Counted from the first letter of the stretch, positions 1 to 13,200 are shown. The stretch is 17,069 nucleotides of DNA from Smittium culicis (GCA_001970855.1 LSSN01000258.1:1-17069); one strand, 5' to 3'. Notes: a model not told the origin generated them from the sequence alone. Translations and numbers: made by a program.

Positions 1-64
1 AGAAATATAAATAAGTAATTTTCAAATCTTTGTTATTTATTTGTTTCGCATTTAAAATTTTTAG

Positions 65-2564
65 CCATGCAAAAATATACTTATCGATATACTTACCAGA
101 CGCAGGCTTCGAAATTAGCGAGACTAATAGGTACATACAGGCTACTGGAAGGGTTGAAGGATGTGTTATAGCTTTACGAGATTTTGAAAAGCACCAAATA
201 ATCAAATTTTGCACCGGAAATATAGCCTTATTGAAAGAAAATGACATAAAATATTTAGAACAAGAAAGCTCTGATTTTAGTGTTATTTGGTGGAACAAAA
301 TAAAACAAATGTGTTTACTTCTAGGCCCTGTACGATTTGTTAATGTAAGTATACTAATCAAGATTACATTGATTCAAAAAGCTCTAAATTTAAATATAAT
401 ATTAATTTTATAATTATAAATTTAATAGCACGATTGTAACCCTAATTGCAAAGTATGACTCCTGCTTTTAATTTTTTTCCTTCTAATTAATATTTTTTAT
501 AGCTCTTTTTTTTTTAATCAATTACTCACTCTTAATTCAATTATCACTAGTTTACTATTTTGAGCTCTGGTGCCATAAGCTTTCAAGTCCTTCGTGATAT
601 TAGCATAGGCGAAGAGCTACTAACAAACTATGGAAACAACTATTTCGGTTTGAAAAATTGCGAATGCATGTGCTTTACTTGCGAATCTTTTGGTAGAGGA
701 AGATATTCTCAAGCCAGGATTGCTGCTGATAATTTAGGCTATAATCCGAATGGGAAAATGATTACCAGAAGTACATATAAACAATCTCCTATAACAATAT
801 CCTCATCTCTCGACTCATTATGTACTTATTGCAAAAAAAATAACATTGAAAAGAGCGAATCTTTAAACGTCAATACAGGTGACTTTTTTTCCATTTTTAT
901 ATCATTCTTGTTATAAACTCATTATCTTAATTTTTTTAATGTTTTTCAAAATCTTTAAAAATCTATTTACTTATTTAGAAGATTGTTGTTTTAGGTGCTC
1001 ATGGCACTTTGCTTTATTCAACAATTTCTGGCCGAATCGCAACTCTCCTGAAGTTATAATTGTAATTCTAGATCGCACTTTTTTTTTCTCTTTTTAGCCT
1101 TCTATGTACGACTTTTATTTATTAAACTTTATTTTCATCTTTTTTTCTATATAGCCACCCTTTAAACTTAAAAGAAAAATTTTACAAGAAATAAACGATT
1201 ATTACGATTCTGAAACGGGGTCTTCAAGTACTTTAGTCTCGTCAAAAGAAAACAGCCCTCCTCCAAATATCGGCACTTTTTCAAACAGTTATTTCGATTA
1301 CCCTTACATGGATTCTCTTGACTCAATGAAATCAATACTTCAATCACTAGAATCAAAACGTAGCTATTCTTTAGATTTTCTTGCAAATGGAAATAGTATA
1401 TATGGTGATGACAATAGATTTTACTTTAATCCTAGGCTAATGTTCAAAGGCAAAATTAAGGGGACACCTGTTATTTTTAAGAGTGACTTATTAGACTCTA
1501 CATCTGACTCAGAATTTTCATTAAAGCTAGGTCTTATAGTTGAAGTTATCTGTGATATAGCTTTTGTTAAAGAGTTTAACACAGCGAAAATATACAAAAG
1601 AAATACTAAGGACATTAGTCTTTTTATTCCAACAGAGGATATTCTTGATTTTTACAGTAAAGATGTACCAATTGTGAACAAAAAAAATTATCATAAAAAC
1701 ATCGATACATTAAATTACGAACAGAGTAGTTTCTACTTGAGCGATCGCAGCGTCAGGCTTGCTATCGCATATTACGAGCATAGATTTCTAGCACCAAAGG
1801 GAAAACTGTCGCTATTTTTAAAAAACAACATTGTTTTCTTTTCAAAAAACAAATCACACAAATGCATTATCAAAAGAATAAAACTAAAATTTGTTAAAAA
1901 TAGAAAAAGCAGCAAGCCAAAACAGTTCAAAAGGAAAACTGGAGATTCTGATTTTATTGTTGATAAAAAATACGACTTTAATCTGGTTATTGAAGGCGTG
2001 AATGAATCTGCTTACCATATTTACAAGAATGACCTAGGGAAAGATATCTCAACTTTTTTTGACCTAAGCATACCCTTTCTTCGATATTCTATGTTTTTCC
2101 CAAAATGCGACAACTCAGTATACAACTATAAATTTTTAAAACTACCAAAAAATTCTGCCAAATATTTTACTAATAATAGTACCCCAGACCCAGAAAATAC
2201 TGCTGAATCTCCCAAAGATCAGCAACCAGCTGAATCATTTGATTTTAGAAAATTAGAAGTTTCTCACCAAAAGTTTAATGCAAGTATTGATTATGACCTC
2301 GACTCTGAAATAGATTTTAGCTTTGATAATTCTGAGGATTATAACGAGTTGTACAATAAACTAGTGGAGTCATACTGCTATGGTATTGGCCATAAAGTTA
2401 AAGTACTTGACACCAGGGATTATAGAATACACGAAGGTCGTATTGAAGATGTTAGCTTTATTGACAACTCATCTCGACATGGTTTATACTATTACATCCA
2501 CTTTATAGGGTGGAGTAAAAACTTTGATTCATGGGTTCCGCCATCATGCATTATACACAGCTAA
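65..2564 (+). CDS. set9: Set9/SUV4-20-type histone H4K20 methyltransferase, 5' end missing, with C-terminal chromo-barrel domain
   Basis: The family transfers methyl groups from SAM to lysine 20 of histone H4 in nucleosomes. Exons: 65-344, 429-452, 551-878, 979-1052 and 1155-2564; all four introns are GT-AG and every join keeps phase. Positions 1-64 look like the end of an upstream intron (ends TTTTTAG), so the N-terminus lies outside the window; 704 residues are visible. In order: the family opening YLPDAGFEISETNRY (visible residues 7-21); the SET core GPVRFVN joined to HDCNPNCK, giving the NHxCxPN SAM-site motif (residues 93-99); the NYGNNYFG segment; a post-SET cysteine cluster (CECMCFTCE); and a later CxxC plus WPNR block (211-231) that I recall as typical of this family. 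A long serine-, asparagine- and lysine-rich linker follows. Residues 639-704 resemble an MRG15/Eaf3 chromo-barrel (YYIHFIGWSKNFDSWV). The SET assignment is firm; that it is Set9 rather than another SUV4-20 relative is very likely; substrate use is inferred. Confidence 0.9.
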
Positions 2565-3562
2565 TTTTTATATAATCCCTAATTTTTATACTTGATATTG
2601 GTCTTGCCAAATTATTCTCCTCAATTTGACCTTACCAACCTTTCACTATACTCTTTATCTGGTGTAGTGTAATATAATATTTGCTTGTATAACATTTGAA
2701 AATTTTATAAAAAGCAATAAAAATTAATGTCGCTTGTCCACCTTTTTACGAATTACTCTTATTGCTTATTTATTAGATTCCTGAGATTTTTTGGACTACT
2801 AAATACAAAGCTCAAGCTTAAAGTGTACATAAGATATAAATTTTTTGCAAGGTTTAAAAATTTGGGTGATTCTAAACTAAGAAGCCGCTTTGTTGCAGCA
2901 TAAAACTACTGGGGCGAATATTTTAAAAATAAAATAGTTATTGGCTGAATTCGAAAGGCATTTTGTTTTTCATATTTAGTTCATTTTACAAGTATTTTTT
3001 GCTAAAAAAAAATATACTAGATTTTGTTTATTGAATAAGTATTAAATATGAAATTTCGTACACTGTAACATTTTACGCATAAAATCCCACTTCTCGTAAA
3101 TAATTCACCATATTAGATAAAAAGCTCCATTTTAAATTCTAATTCAATTTAATTAATTCTTCAAGTTTCCTTCTTGATATAATTATAAAATAATAATTTT
3201 TTTTAGAGTACAAAAATTCTGATAAGGCCGGATATTATTACTTTTAGTATTGCGTTGTGTTATGATTATATATTTCTCATATTACAGCTAGCCAAAAAGT
3301 CGGTATTATACTTGTGCAATTTTTTTTACTTTGTAAACTCTCCATCTATATTGATATAATATATCTTTATATGGAAAAATTGAATCGATAGAAAAATTAT
3401 AATAAAATAAAATTTTTAATTTTTTTATTTGTTTTCTAATTTTGGGCTAAAATAAGTATAGTTAAAACAAAAAATTTTGAGAAACCCGATTTTAAATGTA
3501 TGCTATGAATATGTATTTATATTACATGAATTGTATCGTGCGTTAAATAAGCTAATTTTTGA
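2565..3562. other. Convergent intergenic spacer, no gene seen
   Basis: This stretch lies between the 3' ends of the methyltransferase and calnexin genes. I see no reading frame with protein-like content and no tRNA-like structure. It is AT-rich with short A and T runs. AATAAA at 2716-2721 could serve as the methyltransferase polyadenylation signal, and TTTATT at 3424-3429 (AATAAA on the minus strand) could serve calnexin. In DNA this AT-rich both hexamers are expected often by chance, so these are weak assignments. Confidence 0.5.
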
Positions 3563-5740
3563 TTATTCTGATTTGGGCTTTGGTTTTGGAGCTGAAGAAA
3601 AAATAGGGTTAATTACTTTTCTTTTGATTTCGAATAGCAAGAAAGAGGCGTACAATCCAATTGCAATGAGTATTAATAGCGTATATGGACTGACTTTATA
3701 TGCTTCAACAATACCATCTTTTTTAAGAGTGCTGTAAATGGTTTGAACGTTTCCGTTAAATCGGTAGAAGTGATATAGAATCTGGCCTCTGACATCAAAC
3801 ATACTAGGTGCTCTGTTGAACTCTTCTTTACCGATTTTATCTGTCTTGACGAATTTAACTGTTTCTTCGATTTCAATTTCTTTTTCATATTTAACACCCC
3901 AGATATCAAATGCATACTTAGAGGATTCTTCTTCTGCTGTTCCGATATAAATGTTGTCAAACATTATATCGCTATTAACAGTCCATAACTCAATGCCAAC
4001 CCCAACCTATAATTTGAATTAAATATAAGTGATTATTTAAATATAAAGCGTGTTTATTTAAAATAAATTTATAAGGTATAATTATTGCAGCTTACCATTT
4101 TAGTCAAGTCGCATGGGTTATCGATTTCATAGTAGTTTGTGTTATTAACTAGTGGTGGCTGCCATTCTCCTTTGTATTTTGGATTTCTAATCATTGGAGG
4201 TGTCCATTTACCCTTATAGTTTGGATTTAAAATCATTGGTCTGATATAAGGTCCACACCCGCTAACGCCTATGCATTTCTTATTATCAATCATAGGTGGT
4301 TCCCATTCTCCATCCATTTCGTCATCCCAAGATTCTGGCTTCTTAGCAGACTTATCGACGATTTTGTAAGATTCGTTCTCAAGCCAGTCTTTTGGTTTAG
4401 CGCTAAATAAATCTTCAATTACTTTTGGAGCATCTTCATCCCAATCGTCTGGTTTCATAGCAGCTTCATCTACAATTTCTTTTTCGTCGACCCAATCTTC
4501 AGGCTTTTTTGCTGTTACATCAGGAATTTCTTTAGGAGGATTGATTGGAGGGTCAAATTCTGTGAACAGATTTCCTTCACGAGCAACGCTGTTATCAATG
4601 AGAATTCTGAAAGTGTTGTCAGTGCTGCGAAAAATTAGAAAAAAGAATACATATTAATTACGTCATAAAAACAACACTTTTTAATAATAAATTAAGTTTT
4701 ATCCGAGGAATATTGAAGGGAAATACAATGGAAAAAAGTTAGAAGGTAAGATTTAAAAATAAGTGCGGTAAAATATATAGATAATTTAAATATTATTACT
4801 CTATGATTAGGGTATACAAATGAGTAAAAATGTCTCTTCTTGGCATTGGTGGATCAACAAGTTTTTTTTCTTCGTACTCATTAGTGATGGGATTCAATAC
4901 ATTGAGAATAAAATGGACTTTTCCTTCACCACAAATATCAGGTCCAAACATTACAGTGAATGGAGTTTTGTAGCTGAATTCTTTGGGGTTGAAAGTATTT
5001 TCCATTATTGAAGTGTCGTTATCTTTATTTGGAGGGTTCATATCTCTAATTATTTTTAGGTATGAACCTGCACATTCAATGGTTTCTTGGTATTTAACTT
5101 CGTATCTAAAGTAAATAATAATTTTATCAAGTACATTTTTATACTAATTTAAAAAAAGGATAATAAAAAAGGGTCGATAATAAATAAATTTCGTCTTACT
5201 GGATGATAAACGATTTTCCTTTAGGATTGAATACTTTGTCGAATTTCTTTGATATTGCGTGCAATCTACTCTTTGATTTAACTGTAAGACCGTAGTCATT
5301 TTCTAGAGATTTCATCATGTAAGGCTTTTCTAGAGCCCACTCACCGGTATATATTTTATATTTTTCTCCAGTCTCTGGATTTATATCGGTAGCTTCTGAT
5401 GGGATCCATTCCTTGTAGCTCTCTGGAGTAAATTGTTCCCATAAAACAGCGTCCTCTGGAGTGAATTTCTATATATTATATTTATAGGAGGAAAATATTA
5501 GATACATTTTATAGCAAATTAAGATCCTAATCTGTAATGTTAGTATAAATTGAGTACTTGGAATTCGCCTATTTGGATATTTTCCATGGCTTTGTTTATG
5601 TTTTTTAGAGTAAGCTCGCCCAATTCTTCATCATCGTCGTGGTCATGACCATGGTCGCCAGATTCAGCGTTATGCGAAGCAACGTTGATAATGGGATAAA
5701 TAGATGCCAAAACAAAAAGATACTTTAGCGAAAAAATCAT
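3563..5740 (-). CDS. Calnexin, ER membrane lectin chaperone
   Basis: Calnexin binds monoglucosylated N-glycoproteins in the ER and holds them during folding. Exons, in transcription order: 5740-5558, 5468-5200, 5105-4800, 4624-4096, 4006-3563. They join in frame to 576 residues, normal for the family. Residues 1-22 look like a signal peptide, followed by a His/Asp/Glu-rich stretch (28-39). The lectin domain has the disulfide pair C162/C209 (ECAGSY, FGPDICG), with Y166, K168 and M203 matching sugar contacts I recall from mammalian calnexin; F200 stands where a tyrosine is usual. The P-domain has four KPxxW-type motifs (KKPEDW, MKPDDW, AKPKDW, KKPESW) and four G-x-W/Y-x-x-P motifs, with the C370/C376 pair. 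IELWTV (E435) and MFDNIYIG close the lectin fold. One membrane helix lies at about 534-555. The short cytosolic tail ends KPKSE, a KxKxx pattern. The start is the only good methionine before the signal peptide. The membrane helix excludes calreticulin. Confidence 0.95.
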
Positions 5741-6899
5741 ATTTTTTAGTGATAAATGAAAAAGTGCTGTTGATTTACTATATAATTACGAAAGGGTTTA
5801 ATTTTCGCTATAGTTGTTTAATATGCGAAAGAGGCGTGGTATAATATATATCACTTTTATTTAAACTAGAAGTTGCACAAATTCTGACTCCTTATATCTA
5901 AACAATTTCTCTTTCGTTTTATTATAGAAACATTTAAAGGAAGAATTAATGTCTTGGGCTAATCAAGTTGTAAATTTTTTATTGGTTCGCTAATCAATAA
6001 CATCGGTATGGAGAAGGTAAACCTAACAGTCTATAAATAGATTCCGCACTTATTATATCAATATTCATGGTGAAGAATAACCCGCATTTTTTTTGTTGGC
6101 TAACATAGATCACCAAATTACATAATGTTTTATATTATTATTACTAATTAAGTGCAATGATTTATTGATTCGCAAAAAGCTAAATTTCTTAAAAACACTT
6201 GCCATTTGACGGAAATATTGAAATTACATCAAGATGGAGATTAGCCTATAGCACTTATGGCTAATAGCAATTTCTAGAAAAAAAATTGATAAACTATACA
6301 ATCATAGATTTCAGTATCAATTGAAACTAAATCTGACACTGATATTTAATAAAAAATTATAAAATGCGCTGTAAAAAGTGCGAGATTATTTCGATGAGCG
6401 GAACTTTTTCTATTAAAAAGCTCCTACTTTGAAATAGATTTATTTTAATTTGTGCATTAGAAAATATAATCGTATACAATTCCTGATAAAACCAATAGTT
6501 TTGTCTAATTCACACTGGCGAATAAAATTTCAAAGAAAAAAATATCCGTTCCAACCACGAACCTCCAATACTATTTAGATACAAAAAAAAACATTAGTCT
6601 ATAAAACATTTCTTATATTTAATATCATTATAAAATAAATATAGGTTTTATATTAAACTAGACACTAATTAGAAGTTAATTGAAGTTGTAATTCATAACA
6701 TTCAAAAATATACGATATTTATAAATGATTATATACGACAAAACATGGCTATTTGTTTAAGTTTTGGTTCTGAAACTATTATTTAATCAGAAATTATAAT
6801 AATATAATTGCTATAAAGGTAATTTGAAATAAAAAAATAAAGTCTCTTAACTCTAATACGTTTTTAATTATTATTTTAAACACTTTAAAATTATTAAAG
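5741..6899. other. Calnexin upstream spacer, no gene seen
   Basis: AT-rich DNA upstream of calnexin, which is transcribed leftward. No convincing reading frame on either strand. ATTGG at about 5981-5985 puts a CCAAT box on the calnexin strand roughly 240 nt before its start codon, and a CCACG occurs on that strand at 5835-5839. The two are too far apart for the mammalian ER-stress element, so no stress site is called. The core promoter cannot be located by eye in this composition. Confidence 0.4.
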
Positions 6900-7105
6900 G
6901 TTCTTCTATTACCATAGCTCAGAATACATCATCAGCAGTTGGTCCATCTGATATGGCTATTGAGTTTTTTCTTTTTTTAAACGGGCATATCTTTGAACAT
7001 AGTATTCATTAGAAATCAAATCATAACCTTAATGATTTGGTTTTTTTTTTAATATCGTAATTTTATTGGCACGATAACAATAAAAGAACCTATGCGATAA
7101 AGTAA

Positions 7106-7486
7106 GCTAAAAAAATAGTAAAGTTGGTGCAAGGAATAAAAAAAACTAATATTCTAATACTAATAAATTCCTCTGCCAGTCTACTGGGTGTGTTCCTAAA
7201 GGTGAATGGGATCAATCTACCAACCGAAAGATCCACTCAGGCATTGCTTCAAGTCTTAATGATTTGGAATGAATTGTTTTTTCTCTAAGTTAATTGCTTA
7301 TTAGTAATAAGGCACGGAGCTAGAGGATCCAAAGCAGAACTAGAAATTATTTTTATTGGCTCATTTCCTAGCCTCATTATTAATATTTTTTCCTTAGCTT
7401 TAATAACTACTTATTTAAATAAACTACAATATTTTTTTATCTCGCTATTGGCTAATCGAGCGCATCAAGAAAATTACATTATATAA
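7106..7486 (+). pseudogene. Possible relic reading frame with one in-frame stop
   Basis: One plus-strand frame runs 127 codons with a single internal stop (TAA at 7286-7288) before ending at TAA 7484-7486. In DNA this AT-rich a random frame should hit a stop roughly every 12 codons, although local GC is higher between about 7165 and 7345, which lengthens chance frames. The 5' part contains LPTERSTQALLQVLMIW and the 3' part VIRHGARGSKAELEIIF; I recognise neither. There is no early methionine. The minus strand over the same island also gives protein-like but shorter pieces (for example 7410-7285, and a frame with EAMPEWIFRLVD then a stop then SHSPLGTHPVDW at about 7245-7155), so the true coding strand, if any, is undecided. 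It could be a dead gene, a transposon remnant or a non-coding RNA patch. Confidence 0.2.
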
Positions 7487-9775
<2,289 letters not shown>

Positions 9776-9823
9776 ACCTTTTCAGCAAATGTGAGTACCT
9801 TTAGTGAGAAAAACGTTAGTCTA

Positions 9824-10033
9824 ATGAAGCCTGCCATAGTTTTAACTAGGCCAATGGCTCAATCCATAAATGATCTAATAAATATATACACAAGGGGAAA
9901 ATATAGAAAAACTAATTATTCTACTAAACTATGTCACACTACCAACAGTGCGAATAAGATAAGCTTAAAACCTATCTCTACCATTGCTTGGCTCATTAGT
10001 TTAGTTTCAAAGGCAGTATTCATTTTAATGTAA
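9824..10033 (+). CDS. Small hypothetical ORF upstream of RAD50, doubtful
   Basis: From the first in-frame ATG at 9824 the frame codes 69 residues and ends at TAA 10031-10033. The open frame extends upstream to 9776 without another ATG, and GTG at 9791 is an unlikely start in a nuclear gene. The sequence includes RPMAQSINDLINIY near its start and a hydrophobic end (IAWLISLVSKAVFILM). I recognise no family. The opposite strand reads protein-like too (starting MNTAFETKLMSQAMVEIGF at about 10032) but has several in-frame stops, so this may be a decayed minus-strand gene seen in antisense. It lies 177 nt before the RAD50 start on the same strand, so it could also fall in the RAD50 leader or promoter. 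Confidence 0.2.
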   Translation: MKPAIVLTRPMAQSINDLINIYTRGKYRKTNYSTKLCHTTNSANKISLKPISTIAWLISLVSKAVFILM

Positions 10034-10210
10034 AATATTTTATTCAATTGTACAAACACTCTCTTTACTCTTATAAGTTATAAACTCTTTTGATACAACC
10101 TTATGCTTATAGCCCATATTATTATATTACTTATTTAAATCGTCAGAACAACAAAATTTTGTAGAACCATAAGAGGCCCAAATTAAAATATTCATCCAAA
10201 GGAAAATCAT

Positions 10211-13200
10211 ATGTCAACAATCGAAAAGATTTTAATTAGAGGAATTCGTTCATTCGATCCAAACAGTTCAAGCGTAATCGAGTTTAATTCACCCTTAACA
10301 CTGATCGTAGGCTCGAATGGATGCGGGAAAACGGTAAAGAAAGAAAATAATACATTTTATTGAGATTCTTTCAGCGCAAATTTTTTTTTTTGAAAATTTA
10401 TTGGCTTTAATTTGTATCTAACTTTCTAAATCTATTCATTTAATTACAAAATTGATAAAAGACTATCATTGAGTGTTTAAAATACGCTACCACTGGCGAA
10501 CTTCCTCCAAACAGTAAAGGCGGCGCTTTTGTATTCGACCCTAAGGTACAAATTTTACACTACCAATCGTAGATTTTTCCTCGATATAATTTAAACTAAT
10601 TAAAATTCGCCTGATTAAAATAAACATTTTGTTTCTCCACACTATCTATCTAGTTGGCTGGCGAGATTGATGTAAGGGCTCAAGTGAAATTGAAATTTAA
10701 AAGTAGTATAGGAAAAACTATGGTCTGCACCAGATCTCTTCAAGTCACCCAAAAAAAAACTACAATTAGCTTCCAAACCCTTGAAAGCGTTTTGTTTATA
10801 CCCGAAGATAAATCTACCGGTCAAGAGGTCAGCTAACACTTCTACTATATTTTACAGCCTAAAATAATATCCTTTTTTTTTTTTTAGAGAGTGTCAATAA
10901 GCTCAAAATGCGCCGAACTTGATACTGAAATTCCGTTGCGATTAGGTATATCCAAAGCAATTCTAGAAAACGTGATATTCTGCCACCAGGAAGAATCAAA
11001 TTGGCCTTTATCTGAACCTTTATCTTTAAAAAAAAGATTTGACGATATATTTTCCGCAACCAGATACACAAAGGCTGTTGAGACAATAAAAAAGCTTAGA
11101 AAAGACCAATCCGTTAACTTAAAATTGTTCTCGAATGACTTGAAACATTTTGGCGAAAATAAAAAAAAATCTGACAAGGTAAACTACATTTTTAGATTCT
11201 AATACTATAATATAGCTAACTTTCTTAATAAATTAATAGCTTAAACTTCAAATCGAGTCTTCCTCTGAAAAATATCATGAGTTAGAATCTCAAATTTTAG
11301 AAATTAAACAAAGACAAACGGATATCGAAAGCCAGTTATCTGTATTTGAAGAGTATATTAACTCTTTCTCGGAAATTGAATCTAAAATAAAAACTCTTAA
11401 TCTCGAAAAAGGCTCGCTCCAAAATAATATTTTGGAAACAGAAAAACATTTAAATGTTATGAGCGAACCAACAAGCGAACTTTATAAAATTATAGATGAA
11501 CAGGAGACGGAAAAAAAGAATTGGGAAAAAAGTATTAAAGACAGTAAAAGCTCCTTGGATGAAGTTACACTTGAAATTGACCAAACCCAAAACAGAGTGA
11601 ATGATAAAAAGATTTACCTCGGAAAGCTTGAAAGCCAAAAAAAATCCCTTGATCAACATATTAAAATTAGAAACCTTTTAATCCTTGAAATAATTACAAA
11701 GCAAAAGAGAATTTCAAAAAGCATCCCAATCTCAGCCTCAGATTTACAGGATATTATTGATAATGGTTTAAATATATCTAACAGCTTAGCAAACGAAGCC
11801 TACAAGACAGTTCAGAACCACCACAATATATTAGAATCAGAAATTAAATCCTTAAATTTAGAAATTTCAGAAAAAACAGACGCATTAAAAAAAGAAGCTC
11901 AATCATTTGAGCTCCAAAAAGCATCTTTGAATAAAGAGTTGGATATGCTGCTAAACAAGAAAAATAAAGACGAAAATAACATTTTGTCTCTTAAAGGAAA
12001 AATATTCGATGTTGATGAGCTAAAAGCTAAAATGAAAGATTTAAAGAATCAACTAGAGAGCGAGACTTCATCGTTGAGTAACCTTAAGCGTTCTGCTGAA
12101 GATAAAAACTATGAATCCATTATTAAATATAAAAAATCAGAACTCAACAAAGTGGAGAATGAAATATTCTCTATGAACGAGAACGTTGTTAACTCAAGAA
12201 AAAACTCTGAACTAATCGGAAAGTCAAAAGCTCTAAAATCTAGCCTTGATGAGAAAAATAATAATTACGAAAAGCTGTAAAGTTTACTATATTTGTTTCA
12301 TATTGTAAATCACGATATAACATAACTTATTATTTATAAATTTGTTCATACTACGTTATTTAATTTTAGGTTTTTGGAAATTAAAAAACAAATATCCACT
12401 GAAGGTGAAAATGTAGAGAATCTTGATTCGGCTGATTCATTTTCTCAAGACTTTATGATGTAATTTTATCTTATACATTATATATATTTACTTTCTTTTA
12501 GCAAAATACTAACATTTTAATCACAATATTTTTAGGCAGAGAAAATCTGAATTGGATTCGTCTGAACTGCAATATAAAAATTGCTTAGACAATATTTCAA
12601 AGAAAAAAGCAAAGATCAGTGTTTTTAATGAAAGTCTAGAAAATCTTAAATCTGAGCTTATAGGTAAATCAAAATTACAAAGCTGTTTATATTTTTTTTC
12701 CTCTTCATCACCTCCTAAATTCCCTCTTTATAGAGAAAAAAAATTCTGTATCTGACGTATGCGAAGATATATCATTTGATGTTTCTGTATCCCAGCTTCA
12801 AAATAATGCAAACAATATCCTAGAGTAACGTTTCGCTTTATTTTTACTGTTTAAACACATAAGCGATTACTTAACTTTGTGAATGATTTTTTTAGAAATG
12901 TAGGCCAGCTAAAAAGCCAAATGATGATGTATAAGTCATATATAGCAGACTGTAAAGATAGTGGTAAATGCCCACTCTGCATTAGAGGGTGGACAAATCC
13001 TGAAGACAAAGATAAGTTCATTGAGCGTCTTCAAAAGTCATACGATTCAGCGCCTGAGTTAGTAGACGCCGCTCAAATCCAGCTTAACAAAGCCCAAGAA
13101 ACACTTAACAAACTTAGAGAGGCTCAGCCTATTATTGATAGAATAAAAACTTTAAATGAATCAACTATTCCTGATTACGAATCAAAAATAAACGAGTTGA

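Noticed and set aside
995..1053. Alternative methyltransferase exon starting at 995 (after TTTTAG)
   Set aside because: It gives a frame that does not join the next exon in phase. The acceptor ending at 978 gives the expected Cys-rich plus WPNR block and joins in frame.
1168..1615. Minus-strand frames at 1168-1386 and 1421-1615
   Set aside because: Antisense shadows of the methyltransferase exon, with no recognisable content.
3477..3737. Plus-strand frame over the calnexin 3' exon
   Set aside because: Antisense shadow of calnexin.
5532..5557. A 26-nt calnexin intron 1 using the nearer acceptor after TACTAAC
   Set aside because: Reading on from that acceptor meets a stop before exon 2; the distal acceptor ending at 5469 joins in phase to the conserved lectin-domain start.
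5835..5985. Possible ER-stress element upstream of calnexin (CCACG plus CCAAT on the minus strand)
   Set aside because: The two half-sites are about 140 nt apart, whereas the mammalian element needs nine bases between them, and fungi use different unfolded-protein-response sites.
7028..7267. Direct repeat of the 13-mer CTTAATGATTTGG (7028 and 7255)
   Set aside because: In a 17-kb AT-rich window many shared 13-mers are expected by chance, and the flanks do not extend the match.
10642..11177. Minus-strand frames over RAD50 exons 3 and 4
   Set aside because: Antisense shadows of conserved RAD50 coding sequence.
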